A stretch of 29,119 nucleotides of DNA from an uncultured Lachnospiraceae bacterium. GTDB taxonomy: Bacteria; Bacillota; Clostridia; Lachnospirales; Lachnospiraceae. The position numbers were made by a program, and so were the translations under genes. Numbering within the stretch: the stretch's first letter is position 1; the number at the start of each line of letters is the position of its first letter. The DNA is taken from NCBI GenBank assembly GCA_934330725.1, contig CAKRGM010000031.1, forward strand, positions 1-29,119, read 5' to 3'. The notes beneath the pieces were generated by a model. It did no database searches, was not told the origin of the DNA, and saw only the letters and a list, made by a program, of their open reading frames with translations. Shown piece after piece: positions 13,881 through 22,078 of this stretch.

Positions 13881-15647
13881 ATGAATACTTTTACACAGCT
13901 GATTTCAGAAGAATTAAGCAAAGCATTTGATGAATGCGGATATGATAAATCCTATGCAAAGGTTACGGTTTCTAACAGACCGGATTTGTGCGAGTATCAG
14001 TGCAATGGTGCAATGGCGGCAGCAAAGCAGTATCATAAAGCGCCATTTATGATAGCAGATGAAGTTGTAGACAAATTAAAAGGCAGTGTCATGTTTAAGT
14101 CAATCGAAAGCGTTAAACCGGGATTTATAAATATTATTATGAATGAAGAATTTATAGCAGGTTATGTTAATGATATGGCTTCATCGGATAAATTCGGATA
14201 TGAAAACAAAGATAAAGAAAAGACAGTGATTGTAGACTTTGGTGGTGCAAATGCAGCAAAGCCTTTGCATGTCGGACATTTAAGATCAGCTGTTATAGGT
14301 GAAAGTGTAAAGCGTATTCAGAAGTTTGGAGGAAATAAAGTAATTGGAGATGTTCATCTTGGAGACTGGGGACTTCAGATGGGACTTATCATTGAGGAAT
14401 TAAGAGACAGAAAGCCGGAGCTTGTATATTTTGATGAAAGTTTTACGGGAGAATATCCAGAAGAGGCACCATTTACAATATCAGAGCTTGAGCAGATATA
14501 TCCGGCAGCCAGTGCAAAGGCAAAGGTTGATGAAGAGTTTAAGCAGAGAGCACATAATTCAACATTAAAGCTTCAAAGCGGAGATAAAGCATGTACTGCA
14601 ATATGGAAACATATTATGAGAATATCAAAGGAAGATCTTAAGAAAAATTATGATAATCTTAATGTCGAATTTGATTTGTGGAAGGGTGAAAGTGATGCAC
14701 AGCCATATATTCCTGATATGGTTCAGGATATGCTGGACAGAAACATTGCCCATGAAAGCCAGGGCGCAGTAGTTGTTGATATACAGGAAGAAACAGACTC
14801 AAAAGAACTGCCGCCATGCATTATAAGAAAGTCAGATGGTGCAGCGCTGTATGCAACATCTGATCTTGCAACAATGGTAGAAAGAGAAAAATTATATTCT
14901 CCTGATGCATATATTTATGTTGCTGATAAAAGACAGGAACTTCATTTTACACAGGTTTTCAGAACAGCAAAGAAAGCAGGAATTGTAAAACCGGATACAA
15001 AGCTTACATTTTTGGGCTTTGGTACAATGAACGGCAAAGATGGCAAGCCATTTAAGACAAGAAGCGGCGGCGTAATGAGACTTGAGCATCTTATTGAAGA
15101 TATTGATAATGCTGTTTACAGTAAGATTTCTGAAAACAGGACAATGGACGAAGAAGAGGCACAAAAGACGGCTAAAATAGTAGGACTTGCTGCTTTAAAG
15201 TATGGAGATTTGTCAAATCAGGCATCAAAAGATTATGTGTTTGATATAGAAAGATTTTCATCATTTGAGGGAAATACAGGTCCATATATACTGTATACAA
15301 TTGTACGTATAAAGTCTATTTTAAGTAAATTTGTTGAAAATGGCGGAAAAACGGATGCTATTAAGATAAATCCTGCTTCAAGTGCAAGTGAAAAAAATCT
15401 TGCGCTTACACTTGTTAGATTTGCAGAGGTGTTTGAAACTACATATAAGGACAATGCGCCACATAAGCTTTGCCAGTATATTTATGAAGTATCTAATGCG
15501 CTTAACGGATTTTATCATGACACTAAGATTCTTGCTCAGGAAGATGAAAATAAAAAGAATGGTTATATTGCGCTGATAAAACTTACAAAGAATATTCTTG
15601 AACAGTGCATCGATCTGTTAGGAATAGGCTGTCCTGACAGAATGTAG
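13881..15647 (+). CDS. argS: Arginyl-tRNA synthetase
   Basis: This class I aminoacyl-tRNA synthetase charges tRNA-Arg with arginine. It has 588 residues, in the normal ArgRS range. The N-terminal tRNA-recognition domain (Add1, about 1-115) is followed by the Rossmann fold with the HIGH-type signature AAKPLHVGHLRSAVIGE (His130 to His133). The KMSKS position carries GKDGKPFKTRSGG, as is usual in ArgRS enzymes that lack a canonical KMSKS. The C-terminal DALR-type anticodon-binding domain includes ASKDYVFDIERFSSFEGNTGPYILYT split across its first helices, and ends near LLGIGCPDRM. AAGGAG lies eight bases ahead of the ATG at 13881. The gene appears monocistronic. I see no standard terminator in the 173 bases after it. 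Confidence 0.96.
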   Translation: MNTFTQLISEELSKAFDECGYDKSYAKVTVSNRPDLCEYQCNGAMAAAKQYHKAPFMIADEVVDKLKGSVMFKSIESVKPGFINIIMNEEFIAGYVNDMASSDKFGYENKDKEKTVIVDFGGANAAKPLHVGHLRSAVIGESVKRIQKFGGNKVIGDVHLGDWGLQMGLIIEELRDRKPELVYFDESFTGEYPEEAPFTISELEQIYPAASAKAKVDEEFKQRAHNSTLKLQSGDKACTAIWKHIMRISKEDLKKNYDNLNVEFDLWKGESDAQPYIPDMVQDMLDRNIAHESQGAVVVDIQEETDSKELPPCIIRKSDGAALYATSDLATMVEREKLYSPDAYIYVADKRQELHFTQVFRTAKKAGIVKPDTKLTFLGFGTMNGKDGKPFKTRSGGVMRLEHLIEDIDNAVYSKISENRTMDEEEAQKTAKIVGLAALKYGDLSNQASKDYVFDIERFSSFEGNTGPYILYTIVRIKSILSKFVENGGKTDAIKINPASSASEKNLALTLVRFAEVFETTYKDNAPHKLCQYIYEVSNALNGFYHDTKILAQEDENKKNGYIALIKLTKNILEQCIDLLGIGCPDRM

Positions 15648-15753
15648 GTTTGTAATACTGATAACTGTTCAGCAATTTGCTTCAGGGCAGTTGTATCAAA
15701 TGATAAATTAATCTGATTTTAATCTTTTAAACATTTTAGATTAAGAATTGCAT

Positions 15754-15806
15754 CGTATTATTTAAGCATAGAAAGTAATACGAAAGGAATGCAGTCTGAT
15801 CTGCAT
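15754..15806 (+). promoter_or_regulatory. Two inverted repeats ahead of the UBA/DUF4342 gene
   Basis: CGTATTA (15754-15760) and TAATACG (15776-15782) are a perfect 7-bp dyad with a 15-base spacer. ATGCAGTCTGATCTGCAT (15789-15806) is a perfect 6-bp dyad around a 6-base centre. Both lie in the last 70 bases before the first gene of the two-component operon. They could be operators for the OmpR-type regulator or RNA hairpins near the start codon. No clear promoter was found. Confidence 0.35.
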
Positions 15807-15820
15807 AATGGTGAATAACT

Positions 15821-16387
15821 ATGAATGAACAGGAAAAATTTGAAAAAGCGCAGAAGTTAAGTCAGAAATCAGGGGCTACTTTTGAAGATGCAAAAGAAGC
15901 ACTGGAAAACTGCAGCTGGGATATGCTTGATGCAATGGTGTATCTTGAAAAGGCAGGTAAGGCAGGTAACAGTAAAAGCACAAGTGAATACAGCTCAAAT
16001 GAGGAAAAAATACATTTTGATGAGAGCAAGAATACATACGAAAGTGGCACAAGCAAGAGTTTTGGTGAAACAATCGGTATGGCAATGAACTGGTTTGGCA
16101 GGGCAATTAAGAAAGGAATGGAGAATTTTTTTGTAATAAGAAAAGAAGGAAATGAACCATTTAGTATTCCGGTAACAATATTTGTCATACTGTTAGTTGT
16201 TTTTAACGGATTTGCATTTTTCCTTTTAATAGTTGGACTGTTCTGTGGCATGAGATATTCATTTGAGGGACAGGAGGCTTCACAGATGAATGCAGATAAA
16301 ATGAATGATATGTTAAATAATGCAACAGACAAAGCACAGCAGTTAAAAAAAGATGTAAAAGACGGCTATAAAAATCATAAGGAGTAA
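15821..16387 (+). CDS. UBA-like / DUF4342 domain membrane protein
   Basis: This is a 188-residue protein. The N-terminus (KAQKLSQKSGATFEDAKEALENCSWDMLDAMVYLEKAG, about residues 6-45, split by helix turns) has the three-helix UBA/TS-N-like pattern. A Ser-rich linker follows. Residues about 87-150 hold a DUF4342-like segment (FFVIRKEGNEPFSIPVTI), one long hydrophobic stretch that makes one or two membrane helices, and a charged Lys-rich tail. The function is unknown. The gene is first in an operon with an OmpR-type regulator, whose ATG follows six bases after this stop, so it may be a sensor accessory or a target of the system. GGTG precedes the ATG by seven bases, a weak ribosome binding site. 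Confidence 0.75.
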   Translation: MNEQEKFEKAQKLSQKSGATFEDAKEALENCSWDMLDAMVYLEKAGKAGNSKSTSEYSSNEEKIHFDESKNTYESGTSKSFGETIGMAMNWFGRAIKKGMENFFVIRKEGNEPFSIPVTIFVILLVVFNGFAFFLLIVGLFCGMRYSFEGQEASQMNADKMNDMLNNATDKAQQLKKDVKDGYKNHKE

Positions 16388-16392
16388 GGTCT

Positions 16393-17094
16393 ATGATATC
16401 AATCCTTGTAGTAGAAGATGAAATTAATATAGCAAGATTTGTTGAGCTTGAGCTTATACATGAAGGATATAATGTGGGGAAAGCCGGTGATGGCAGAAGT
16501 GGACTTGAAATGGCACTTTCCGGTTCATATGATTTAGTCCTTCTTGATATAATGCTTCCTGAATTGAATGGAATGGAAGTACTAAGACGTTTAAGAAAGG
16601 AAAGCCGGGTGCCTGTGATTATGCTGACAGCCAGAGATGCTGTAATGGATAAGGTTACGGGACTTGATTCAGGAGCGGACGATTATATAACAAAACCATT
16701 TGCAATAGAAGAACTGCTTGCAAGGATAAGGCTTGCGCTGAAAAAATCAGCGCAGGCTGATTCTGCTAATGCGGCGGAACCAAAAAAAGATGACAATCTT
16801 CTTATAAACGGGCGGGTAGAATTAAATAAGGCTGCACATACGGTTCATGTGGATGGACATGAGGTGGAACTTACGAATCGTGAATTTATATTGCTGAAGG
16901 TCCTTATGGAAAATGAAAATATTGTTTTATCACGTGATACGCTGCTTGATAAAGTGTGTGGGTATGAATATGCAGGCGAGACGAATATAATTGATGTTTA
17001 TGTAAGATACCTGCGAAGCAAGATTGATGATGCATATGGTATAAAGCTGATAACTACGGTCAGAGGAGCAGGATATGTCGTCAAAAAAGATTGA
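16393..17094 (+). CDS. OmpR/PhoB-family response regulator
   Basis: This is a 233-residue DNA-binding regulator. The receiver domain (about 1-118) has Glu8-Asp9 (LVVEDE), the phosphoacceptor Asp52 (LVLLDIMLPELNG), the Thr of VIMLTARD and the Lys of DDYITKPF. A winged-helix trans_reg_C domain follows (about 135-232), with LTNREFILLKVLMEN, the recognition region TNIIDVYVRYLRSKID and the terminal ITTVRGAGYVVKKD. GGAG in the end of the preceding gene serves as ribosome binding site. The coding region overlaps the kinase gene by 20 bases, so the two are coupled and surely a pair. The targets are unknown. The dyads at 15754-15806 are possible autoregulatory sites. Confidence 0.94.
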   Translation: MISILVVEDEINIARFVELELIHEGYNVGKAGDGRSGLEMALSGSYDLVLLDIMLPELNGMEVLRRLRKESRVPVIMLTARDAVMDKVTGLDSGADDYITKPFAIEELLARIRLALKKSAQADSANAAEPKKDDNLLINGRVELNKAAHTVHVDGHEVELTNREFILLKVLMENENIVLSRDTLLDKVCGYEYAGETNIIDVYVRYLRSKIDDAYGIKLITTVRGAGYVVKKD

Positions 17095-18478
17095 CAGAAA
17101 AAGAAAATCAATAGTATGGCAGCTCCATTTCATGTGGCTTAGAAAGCTGCTTTTAATTATATGTACAATTGATCTTGTACTGGCAGCATCGTGCCTTGTC
17201 GTATTCTTTTCAATGATAGCCAGACAGGAATTTGATGGCGATTATGATATCTTTAATTACAATTACAGTATATATGAAGAGTCTGATAATGTAATAGCAG
17301 TAAGTATGGGTAAAAAAGCTGATACCGGCAGTGAAAAGAAAACCAGTTTAAAATTTGATACGTATACACATAAAAAGTACTACGTGATACAACAGGATGA
17401 TAAAATTGAAACAGATGATATGACAGTATTTATAGATACATTTACGTTTGTATCAAGTGTGCTGTTAATAGCAGAAGGCATAATGTTTTTGTCAAATCTG
17501 ATTTTTGGTGTATACCGTATACGTGCCAAGTTTGCGCCTATTGATAATATGGCAAGGATGGCCAGTCAGCTTGGCGACAAGGCTGAAAGTCACAATTATT
17601 ATGATATGGATCAGGATGAACCGCAACATGGCCAGTTTGTAAATGAAAAGAAAGTGCATAATCTTGAGGAAGCTATATACAATATTTCACCGGATGGTGC
17701 GGATGAGTATATTAATATGTCAGACCCGGATTTAAAAGGCCTTGAAGCTGCAATCAACTGCATGCTTGACAAGATGAGACAGTCATATAAACAGCAGACC
17801 CGTTTTGTTTCAGATGCCTCCCATGAATTAAGAACGCCAATTGCAGTTATCCAGGGGTATGTAAATATGCTTGACCGGTGGGGAAAAGATGATGAGAAGA
17901 TACTTCAGGAATCTATTGATGCAATAAAGAATGAGTCAGATCACATGAAAAAGCTGGTAGAGCAGCTTCTTTTTCTTGCAAGAGGAGACAGTGGCAGAAA
18001 TAAATTTACCATGTCGGAAGTGGATGTAAATACTCTTATAAATGAAATTTATGAAGAATCAGTTATGATAGATGAAAGACATGTTTATAGCTGTGACCTT
18101 TATAAAGGTGATATTAAAATAAATGCTGATGAGTCAATGCTTAAACAGGCAGTAAGGATACTTGTGGATAATGCAGCCAAGTACACTGCTTACGGTGAAA
18201 AAATAAGAGTGGGTTCAGGAATAGATGAAAACAGTGTTCCATATATTTATGTCCAGGATAATGGAAAGGGTATTGAAAGTGAGAATATGAGACATATATT
18301 TGAGCGCTTTTACAGGACTGATGATTCGAGGCAGTCTAAAACAGGTGGAACGGGGCTTGGTCTTTCAATAGCCGAATGGATAGTACAAAAGCATGGTGGA
18401 TATTTTAAAGTCAAAAGTTATAAAGATATAGGAACAAGAATAACAATAATGCTTCCGCACAACGAAAATGTAAGTTGA
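17075..18478 (+). CDS. Membrane sensor histidine kinase (HisKA/HATPase)
   Basis: This is a 467-residue kinase. Two membrane helices (about residues 24-48 and 122-145) flank a small extracytoplasmic sensor region of about 75 residues rich in acidic and Tyr residues. A HAMP-like linker with an acidic insert leads to HisKA with FVSDASHELRTPIAVIQGY; the phosphoacceptor is His250. The ATPase domain carries the N box (VDNAAKYT), G1 (VQDNGKGIE), F box (IFERFYRTDDSR) and G2 (GGTGLGLSIAEWIVQKHGG). The ligand is not evident from the sequence. The gene starts inside the end of the regulator gene, and its TGA stop is embedded in the -35 box of the next promoter. Confidence 0.94.
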   Translation: MSSKKIDRKRKSIVWQLHFMWLRKLLLIICTIDLVLAASCLVVFFSMIARQEFDGDYDIFNYNYSIYEESDNVIAVSMGKKADTGSEKKTSLKFDTYTHKKYYVIQQDDKIETDDMTVFIDTFTFVSSVLLIAEGIMFLSNLIFGVYRIRAKFAPIDNMARMASQLGDKAESHNYYDMDQDEPQHGQFVNEKKVHNLEEAIYNISPDGADEYINMSDPDLKGLEAAINCMLDKMRQSYKQQTRFVSDASHELRTPIAVIQGYVNMLDRWGKDDEKILQESIDAIKNESDHMKKLVEQLLFLARGDSGRNKFTMSEVDVNTLINEIYEESVMIDERHVYSCDLYKGDIKINADESMLKQAVRILVDNAAKYTAYGEKIRVGSGIDENSVPYIYVQDNGKGIESENMRHIFERFYRTDDSRQSKTGGTGLGLSIAEWIVQKHGGYFKVKSYKDIGTRITIMLPHNENVS

Positions 18479-18504
18479 CGCTTTACATATATTGGAAGTA
18501 TAAT
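18475..18504 (+). promoter_or_regulatory. Promoter of the glycosyltransferase gene
   Basis: TTGACG at 18475-18480 and a perfect TATAAT at 18499-18504 are 18 bases apart. The -35 box contains the stop codon of the kinase gene. Confidence 0.6.
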
Positions 18505-18540
18505 TAAGTACACGGCTTGGCAAACCGTCATGAATAAAAC

Positions 18541-18568
18541 AGGAGGAGCGAGTATTCGCGATTATTGT
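18541..18568 (+). promoter_or_regulatory. Distant ribosome binding site bridged by a small hairpin
   Basis: AGGAGGAG at 18541-18548 is the only strong ribosome binding site, but it ends 20 or more bases before the ATG at 18569 where the conserved protein begins. GCGA-gtat-TCGC (18548-18559) can fold between them and would shorten the effective spacing to about ten bases. An in-frame ATT at 18554 lies at normal distance and could be an unusual start. Confidence 0.4.
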
Positions 18569-19585
18569 ATGAAATTATTATCATTTGCTATTCCATGCTA
18601 TAATTCAGCAGCATATATGGAAAAGTGTATAAAATCTATATTACCAGGTGGTGAAAGCGTTGAGATTATTATAGTTGACGATGGCTCAACAAAGGATAAT
18701 ACTGCACAGATAGCTGATGAATATGCAAAAAAATATCCGACAATCATTAAGGCTGTTCATCAGGAAAATGGTGGACATGGCCAGGCTGTAAATACAGGAC
18801 TTGCGCATGCTACAGGAAGATTCTTTAAGGTTGTTGACAGTGATGACTGGATAGATCATAAGAGTTATAAAAAAATTCTTGATACGTTGAAGAGCTTTAG
18901 CGAAGAGGATGAACCTGATATGCTCATAGCAAACTATGTATATGAGAAGGTTGGCGTGAAGCGTAAAAAGGTAGTTGGATACAGGAATGTATTTCCTGTT
19001 GAGCAGATGTTTGGCTGGGATGATATAGGACATTTTAAAATAGACCAGTATATTCTTATGCATTCGGTAATCTATAAGACACAGCTTCTTAAGGATTGTG
19101 GATTACAGCTGCCTAAGCATACATTTTATGTTGATAACATATTTGTATTTGAACCATTGCCGGTTGTAAAGAAAATGTATTATATTGATACCAATTTTTA
19201 CAGATATTTTATTGGAAGGGAAGACCAGTCAGTTAATGAGTCTGTAATGATTTCAAGGATAGACCAGCAGCTTCGTGTTACAAGACGTATGGTTGATTCA
19301 TTTCTTTCAGAAAATATCCAGAATGAAAAGTGTTATAAGTATATGAGAAATTATCTTAGGATAATGATGGAAATATCATCAATATTCCTTATTATTTCAG
19401 GGACAAAAGAGGATCTTGAAAAGAAAAAAGAATTGTGGCAGTATGTAAAAGAAAAGGATAAAAAATTATATAAAGATTTAAGATACAGCATCCTTGGTTA
19501 TTCGGTAAATTTGCCTGGAAGACTTGGAAGAAAACTATCCAGGACAGGTTATAAAGTAATGAATAAGCTGATAGGGTTTAATTAA
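18569..19585 (+). CDS. Family 2 glycosyltransferase
   Basis: This is a 338-residue GT-A-fold glycosyltransferase. The N-terminus MKLLSFAIPCYNSAAYM is the usual beginning of this subgroup. The nucleotide-binding motif IIIVDDGSTKDNT and the metal-binding acidic cluster VVDSDDWID are intact. NGGHGQAVNTG precedes that cluster, as is common in Firmicutes members that act on cell-surface glycans. There is no obvious membrane helix. The sugar and acceptor are unknown; wall polysaccharide or exopolysaccharide is the usual role for the family. An ATG at 18530 is in frame and would add 13 residues, but it has no ribosome binding site. The gene is followed by a very long terminator hairpin, so it is probably monocistronic, perhaps with some read-through from the kinase gene. 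Confidence 0.88.
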   Translation: MKLLSFAIPCYNSAAYMEKCIKSILPGGESVEIIIVDDGSTKDNTAQIADEYAKKYPTIIKAVHQENGGHGQAVNTGLAHATGRFFKVVDSDDWIDHKSYKKILDTLKSFSEEDEPDMLIANYVYEKVGVKRKKVVGYRNVFPVEQMFGWDDIGHFKIDQYILMHSVIYKTQLLKDCGLQLPKHTFYVDNIFVFEPLPVVKKMYYIDTNFYRYFIGREDQSVNESVMISRIDQQLRVTRRMVDSFLSENIQNEKCYKYMRNYLRIMMEISSIFLIISGTKEDLEKKKELWQYVKEKDKKLYKDLRYSILGYSVNLPGRLGRKLSRTGYKVMNKLIGFN

Positions 19586-19588
19586 AAT

Positions 19589-19685
19589 AAAGTCCGCGGC
19601 ACTGGAATACGGAAGGCTTTTAAAAGGCAGATATTTATATTTGACTTTTAAAAAGTACAGGTTTCAGTACTGCGGGCTTTTTACG
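19589..19685 (+). terminator. Long hairpin terminator after the glycosyltransferase gene
   Basis: A 19-base arm at 19589-19607 (AAAGTCCGCGGCACTGGAA) pairs with 19662-19680 (TTTCAGTACTGCGGGCTTT), with three G-U pairs and one mismatch. A T-run crosses 19678-19682. The 54-base apical part contains a second self-complementary pair (CTTTTAAAAG and CTTTTAAAAAG). Confidence 0.75.
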
Positions 19686-19702
19686 AAAATGTCAATAACT
19701 TG

Positions 19703-19731
19703 TTTTCAAAACCTGTCAAATACGATATAAT
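19703..19731 (+). promoter_or_regulatory. Probable promoter of the GGDEF-EAL gene
   Basis: A perfect TATAAT at 19726-19731 lies 17 bases after a weak -35 box (TTTTCA, 19703-19708). The gene begins about 60-110 bases downstream. Confidence 0.45.
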
Positions 19732-19837
19732 CATTATATATGTAGCAGAGTATATATAGATAGGATATGTTTTTAGGGGGCAGAACATATTTGTGTTTGC
19801 TGTACCGCATAAAACATCGGATAGAGGAAATGTTGAT

Positions 19838-21955
19838 ATGGCAGTAATGGATAGAGGTTCAAGTAATGAAGCGCTGACCAATATAATAGAGATGCTTAAT
19901 GTTAATACATCATTTTCAGAGGTAGTGCTGTCAATATTAAGGGAAGCGTTAGGATATATTAATATGTCGCATGCTGCATTGATGCAGGTCGACAAGAATA
20001 ATCAGTGCATAGAGAATGTCATTGAATATAGTATGGATGGCAGTGACCTTATTATAGATGACATACAGCTTGACACATTTAAGCTGGTAGGCAGTATAAT
20101 AACAGTACAGCTATATGATGAGAGTCCTGAAGATATAAAGAAGATAATGGACAGAATGGGTATAAAGCGAAGCGTAGCAATGCCTGTTTTTATAAACAAT
20201 TCACCATCCATGTATCTTGCATTTTTTGATAAGGATGGAGGTGCTGACTTTAATACAGACGAGCTTGAGTTTGTAAGCAATACGGCACAGATAATTCAGT
20301 GTATAGCACAAAAAAAGGCGACAAAGAATTCGCTGCTGTCTTCATATGAAGTTTTAAGGGAAATTTTAAGCAATATTGGATTTGGCATAATTGTATGTAA
20401 TAAAGATGATGGCTCAATATTTTTCAAGAATGATATAGTAGACAAATCACAGGAAATATCACGTACGATTGGACAATGTCTTAAGAAGTACATTAACATG
20501 AGTGACGATGATAAAGCAGGTTACAAAGATACTGAGCATTATGATGCAGAGTCAGGATCGTGGTTTGAAGTTAAGTTTTCGGAACTTGAATGGATAGATG
20601 GAAGTCAGGCGGTAGTCTGTTCCATAACAGATATCACCCAGAAGAAAAAGAATCAGCAGAAAATTGAATATCAGGCGCAGAATGACTTTCTTACGGGCTT
20701 GTATAATAGAAGAAAGTGCGAAAGCGATCTTAGGAGTATTCTTAAGTCTGTAAAGAGCAATAATGAAAAAGGAGCAGTGCTGTTTCTGGATATTGATGAC
20801 TTTAAGCATATAAATGACGGACTGGGACATCAGTATGGAGATATTCTTTTACAGCAGATATCAGTAGGACTTCAGGCTATTCCAGGACTTTATAAGCACT
20901 GTTACCGCATGGGAGGAGATGAATTTATTGTTATAATAACTCCCGGGACTTTTATGAAGCTTGATGAGATAATTAAAGATATTTTTGCAATGTTTAATAA
21001 GCCATGGTATCTGATGGAAACGGAATATTACTGTACTATGAGTATGGGAATAGCAGTTTTTCCGGATAATGCCGATAATGTAAATGATGTTATAAGAAAA
21101 GCAGATCTTGCCATGTATGATTCTAAAAAGTCTGGAAAGAACAAATACTGTTTTTATAATGGAAAAGATGATGAAAGCACAATAAAGAGACTTGATATTG
21201 AAAACAATATGCGTCAGGCAATCGCTTCACAGATACAGGAATTTGTCGTGTTTTACCAGCCTGTTATGGATCTTGAGAGCAGACGTGTCAAATCATGTGA
21301 GGCACTTGTGCGCTGGAACAGTCATGTCATGGGATTTATGGGACCTGGAGAGTTTATTCCGCTGGCAGAATATCTTGGCCTTATCACAGCCATAGGTGAT
21401 TATGTTCTTGAAGAAGCATGTAAACAGTGTAAGATATGGAATGAAACAATTGACGAGAACTTCAGCATAAATATTAATTTATCAGTAGTTCAGCTGCTTC
21501 AGAAAAATATAACAGATAATATTAAGGAGATATTTGCAAGAACCGGGGTTAATCCTGCCAATATAACATTTGAGATAACAGAGTCATTTGCAATAAATGA
21601 TATGAAGAGAGTTATGGAAATTATTGAAGGACTGCGTTCAATAGGACCAAAGATAGCACTGGATGATTTTGGAACAGGATATTCGTCACTTAATTATATA
21701 AAACAGCTTCCGCTGGATCTTATAAAGGTTGATAAAACATTTATTGATGATATTATAGAAGATGAATATGCACAGGCGTTTATAAAGCTTATCATCGGAT
21801 TGTCAAAGACACTTGGTACAAAAGTTATTGTAGAGGGTGTAGAAACAGCTGAACAGTCAGATGTCCTTAAGAATCTCGGTGTGAACTATATTCAGGGATA
21901 TTTATATGGAAAGCCGGTTCCGGCGGATGATTTTGAAAGGATTCATTTACGGTAG
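19838..21955 (+). CDS. GAF-PAS-GGDEF-EAL cyclic-di-GMP signalling protein
   Basis: This is a 705-residue protein (720 if a GTG at 19793 is used) without clear membrane helices. In order it has a GAF-like N-terminal domain (about 10-150), a PAS-like domain (about 170-275), a GGDEF diguanylate cyclase domain (about 280-440) and an EAL phosphodiesterase domain (about 455-700). The cyclase signature YRMGGDEFIV is intact (GGDEF at 359-363). I find no RxxD inhibitory site at the usual place before it. The EAL domain keeps CEALVRW (Glu488), NINLS, FEITES, DDFGTGYSSL, KVDKTFI and VEGVET, so both activities look possible. GAGG precedes the ATG at 19838 by ten bases. The GTG at 19793 follows AGGGGG by twelve bases and remains an alternative. 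No riboswitch for c-di-GMP was seen in the window. Confidence 0.92.
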   Translation: MAVMDRGSSNEALTNIIEMLNVNTSFSEVVLSILREALGYINMSHAALMQVDKNNQCIENVIEYSMDGSDLIIDDIQLDTFKLVGSIITVQLYDESPEDIKKIMDRMGIKRSVAMPVFINNSPSMYLAFFDKDGGADFNTDELEFVSNTAQIIQCIAQKKATKNSLLSSYEVLREILSNIGFGIIVCNKDDGSIFFKNDIVDKSQEISRTIGQCLKKYINMSDDDKAGYKDTEHYDAESGSWFEVKFSELEWIDGSQAVVCSITDITQKKKNQQKIEYQAQNDFLTGLYNRRKCESDLRSILKSVKSNNEKGAVLFLDIDDFKHINDGLGHQYGDILLQQISVGLQAIPGLYKHCYRMGGDEFIVIITPGTFMKLDEIIKDIFAMFNKPWYLMETEYYCTMSMGIAVFPDNADNVNDVIRKADLAMYDSKKSGKNKYCFYNGKDDESTIKRLDIENNMRQAIASQIQEFVVFYQPVMDLESRRVKSCEALVRWNSHVMGFMGPGEFIPLAEYLGLITAIGDYVLEEACKQCKIWNETIDENFSININLSVVQLLQKNITDNIKEIFARTGVNPANITFEITESFAINDMKRVMEIIEGLRSIGPKIALDDFGTGYSSLNYIKQLPLDLIKVDKTFIDDIIEDEYAQAFIKLIIGLSKTLGTKVIVEGVETAEQSDVLKNLGVNYIQGYLYGKPVPADDFERIHLR

Positions 21956-22078
21956 GCAGCCGGAGCATGTCTGTATCGAATTGATTAATTTTACAGGATA
22001 TTATTTTAAAAAGTGAGTTTTGCAATCACCTGATATAAAATAAAATATAAAATATAAGAAGAGGAGAGAGGCTATTAA

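Noticed and set aside
21956..22078. Possible PyrR-binding attenuator or terminator ahead of pyrC
   Set aside because: No PyrR-type loop or stem with a T-run is visible; the DNA is AT-rich with only a 4-bp inverted repeat.
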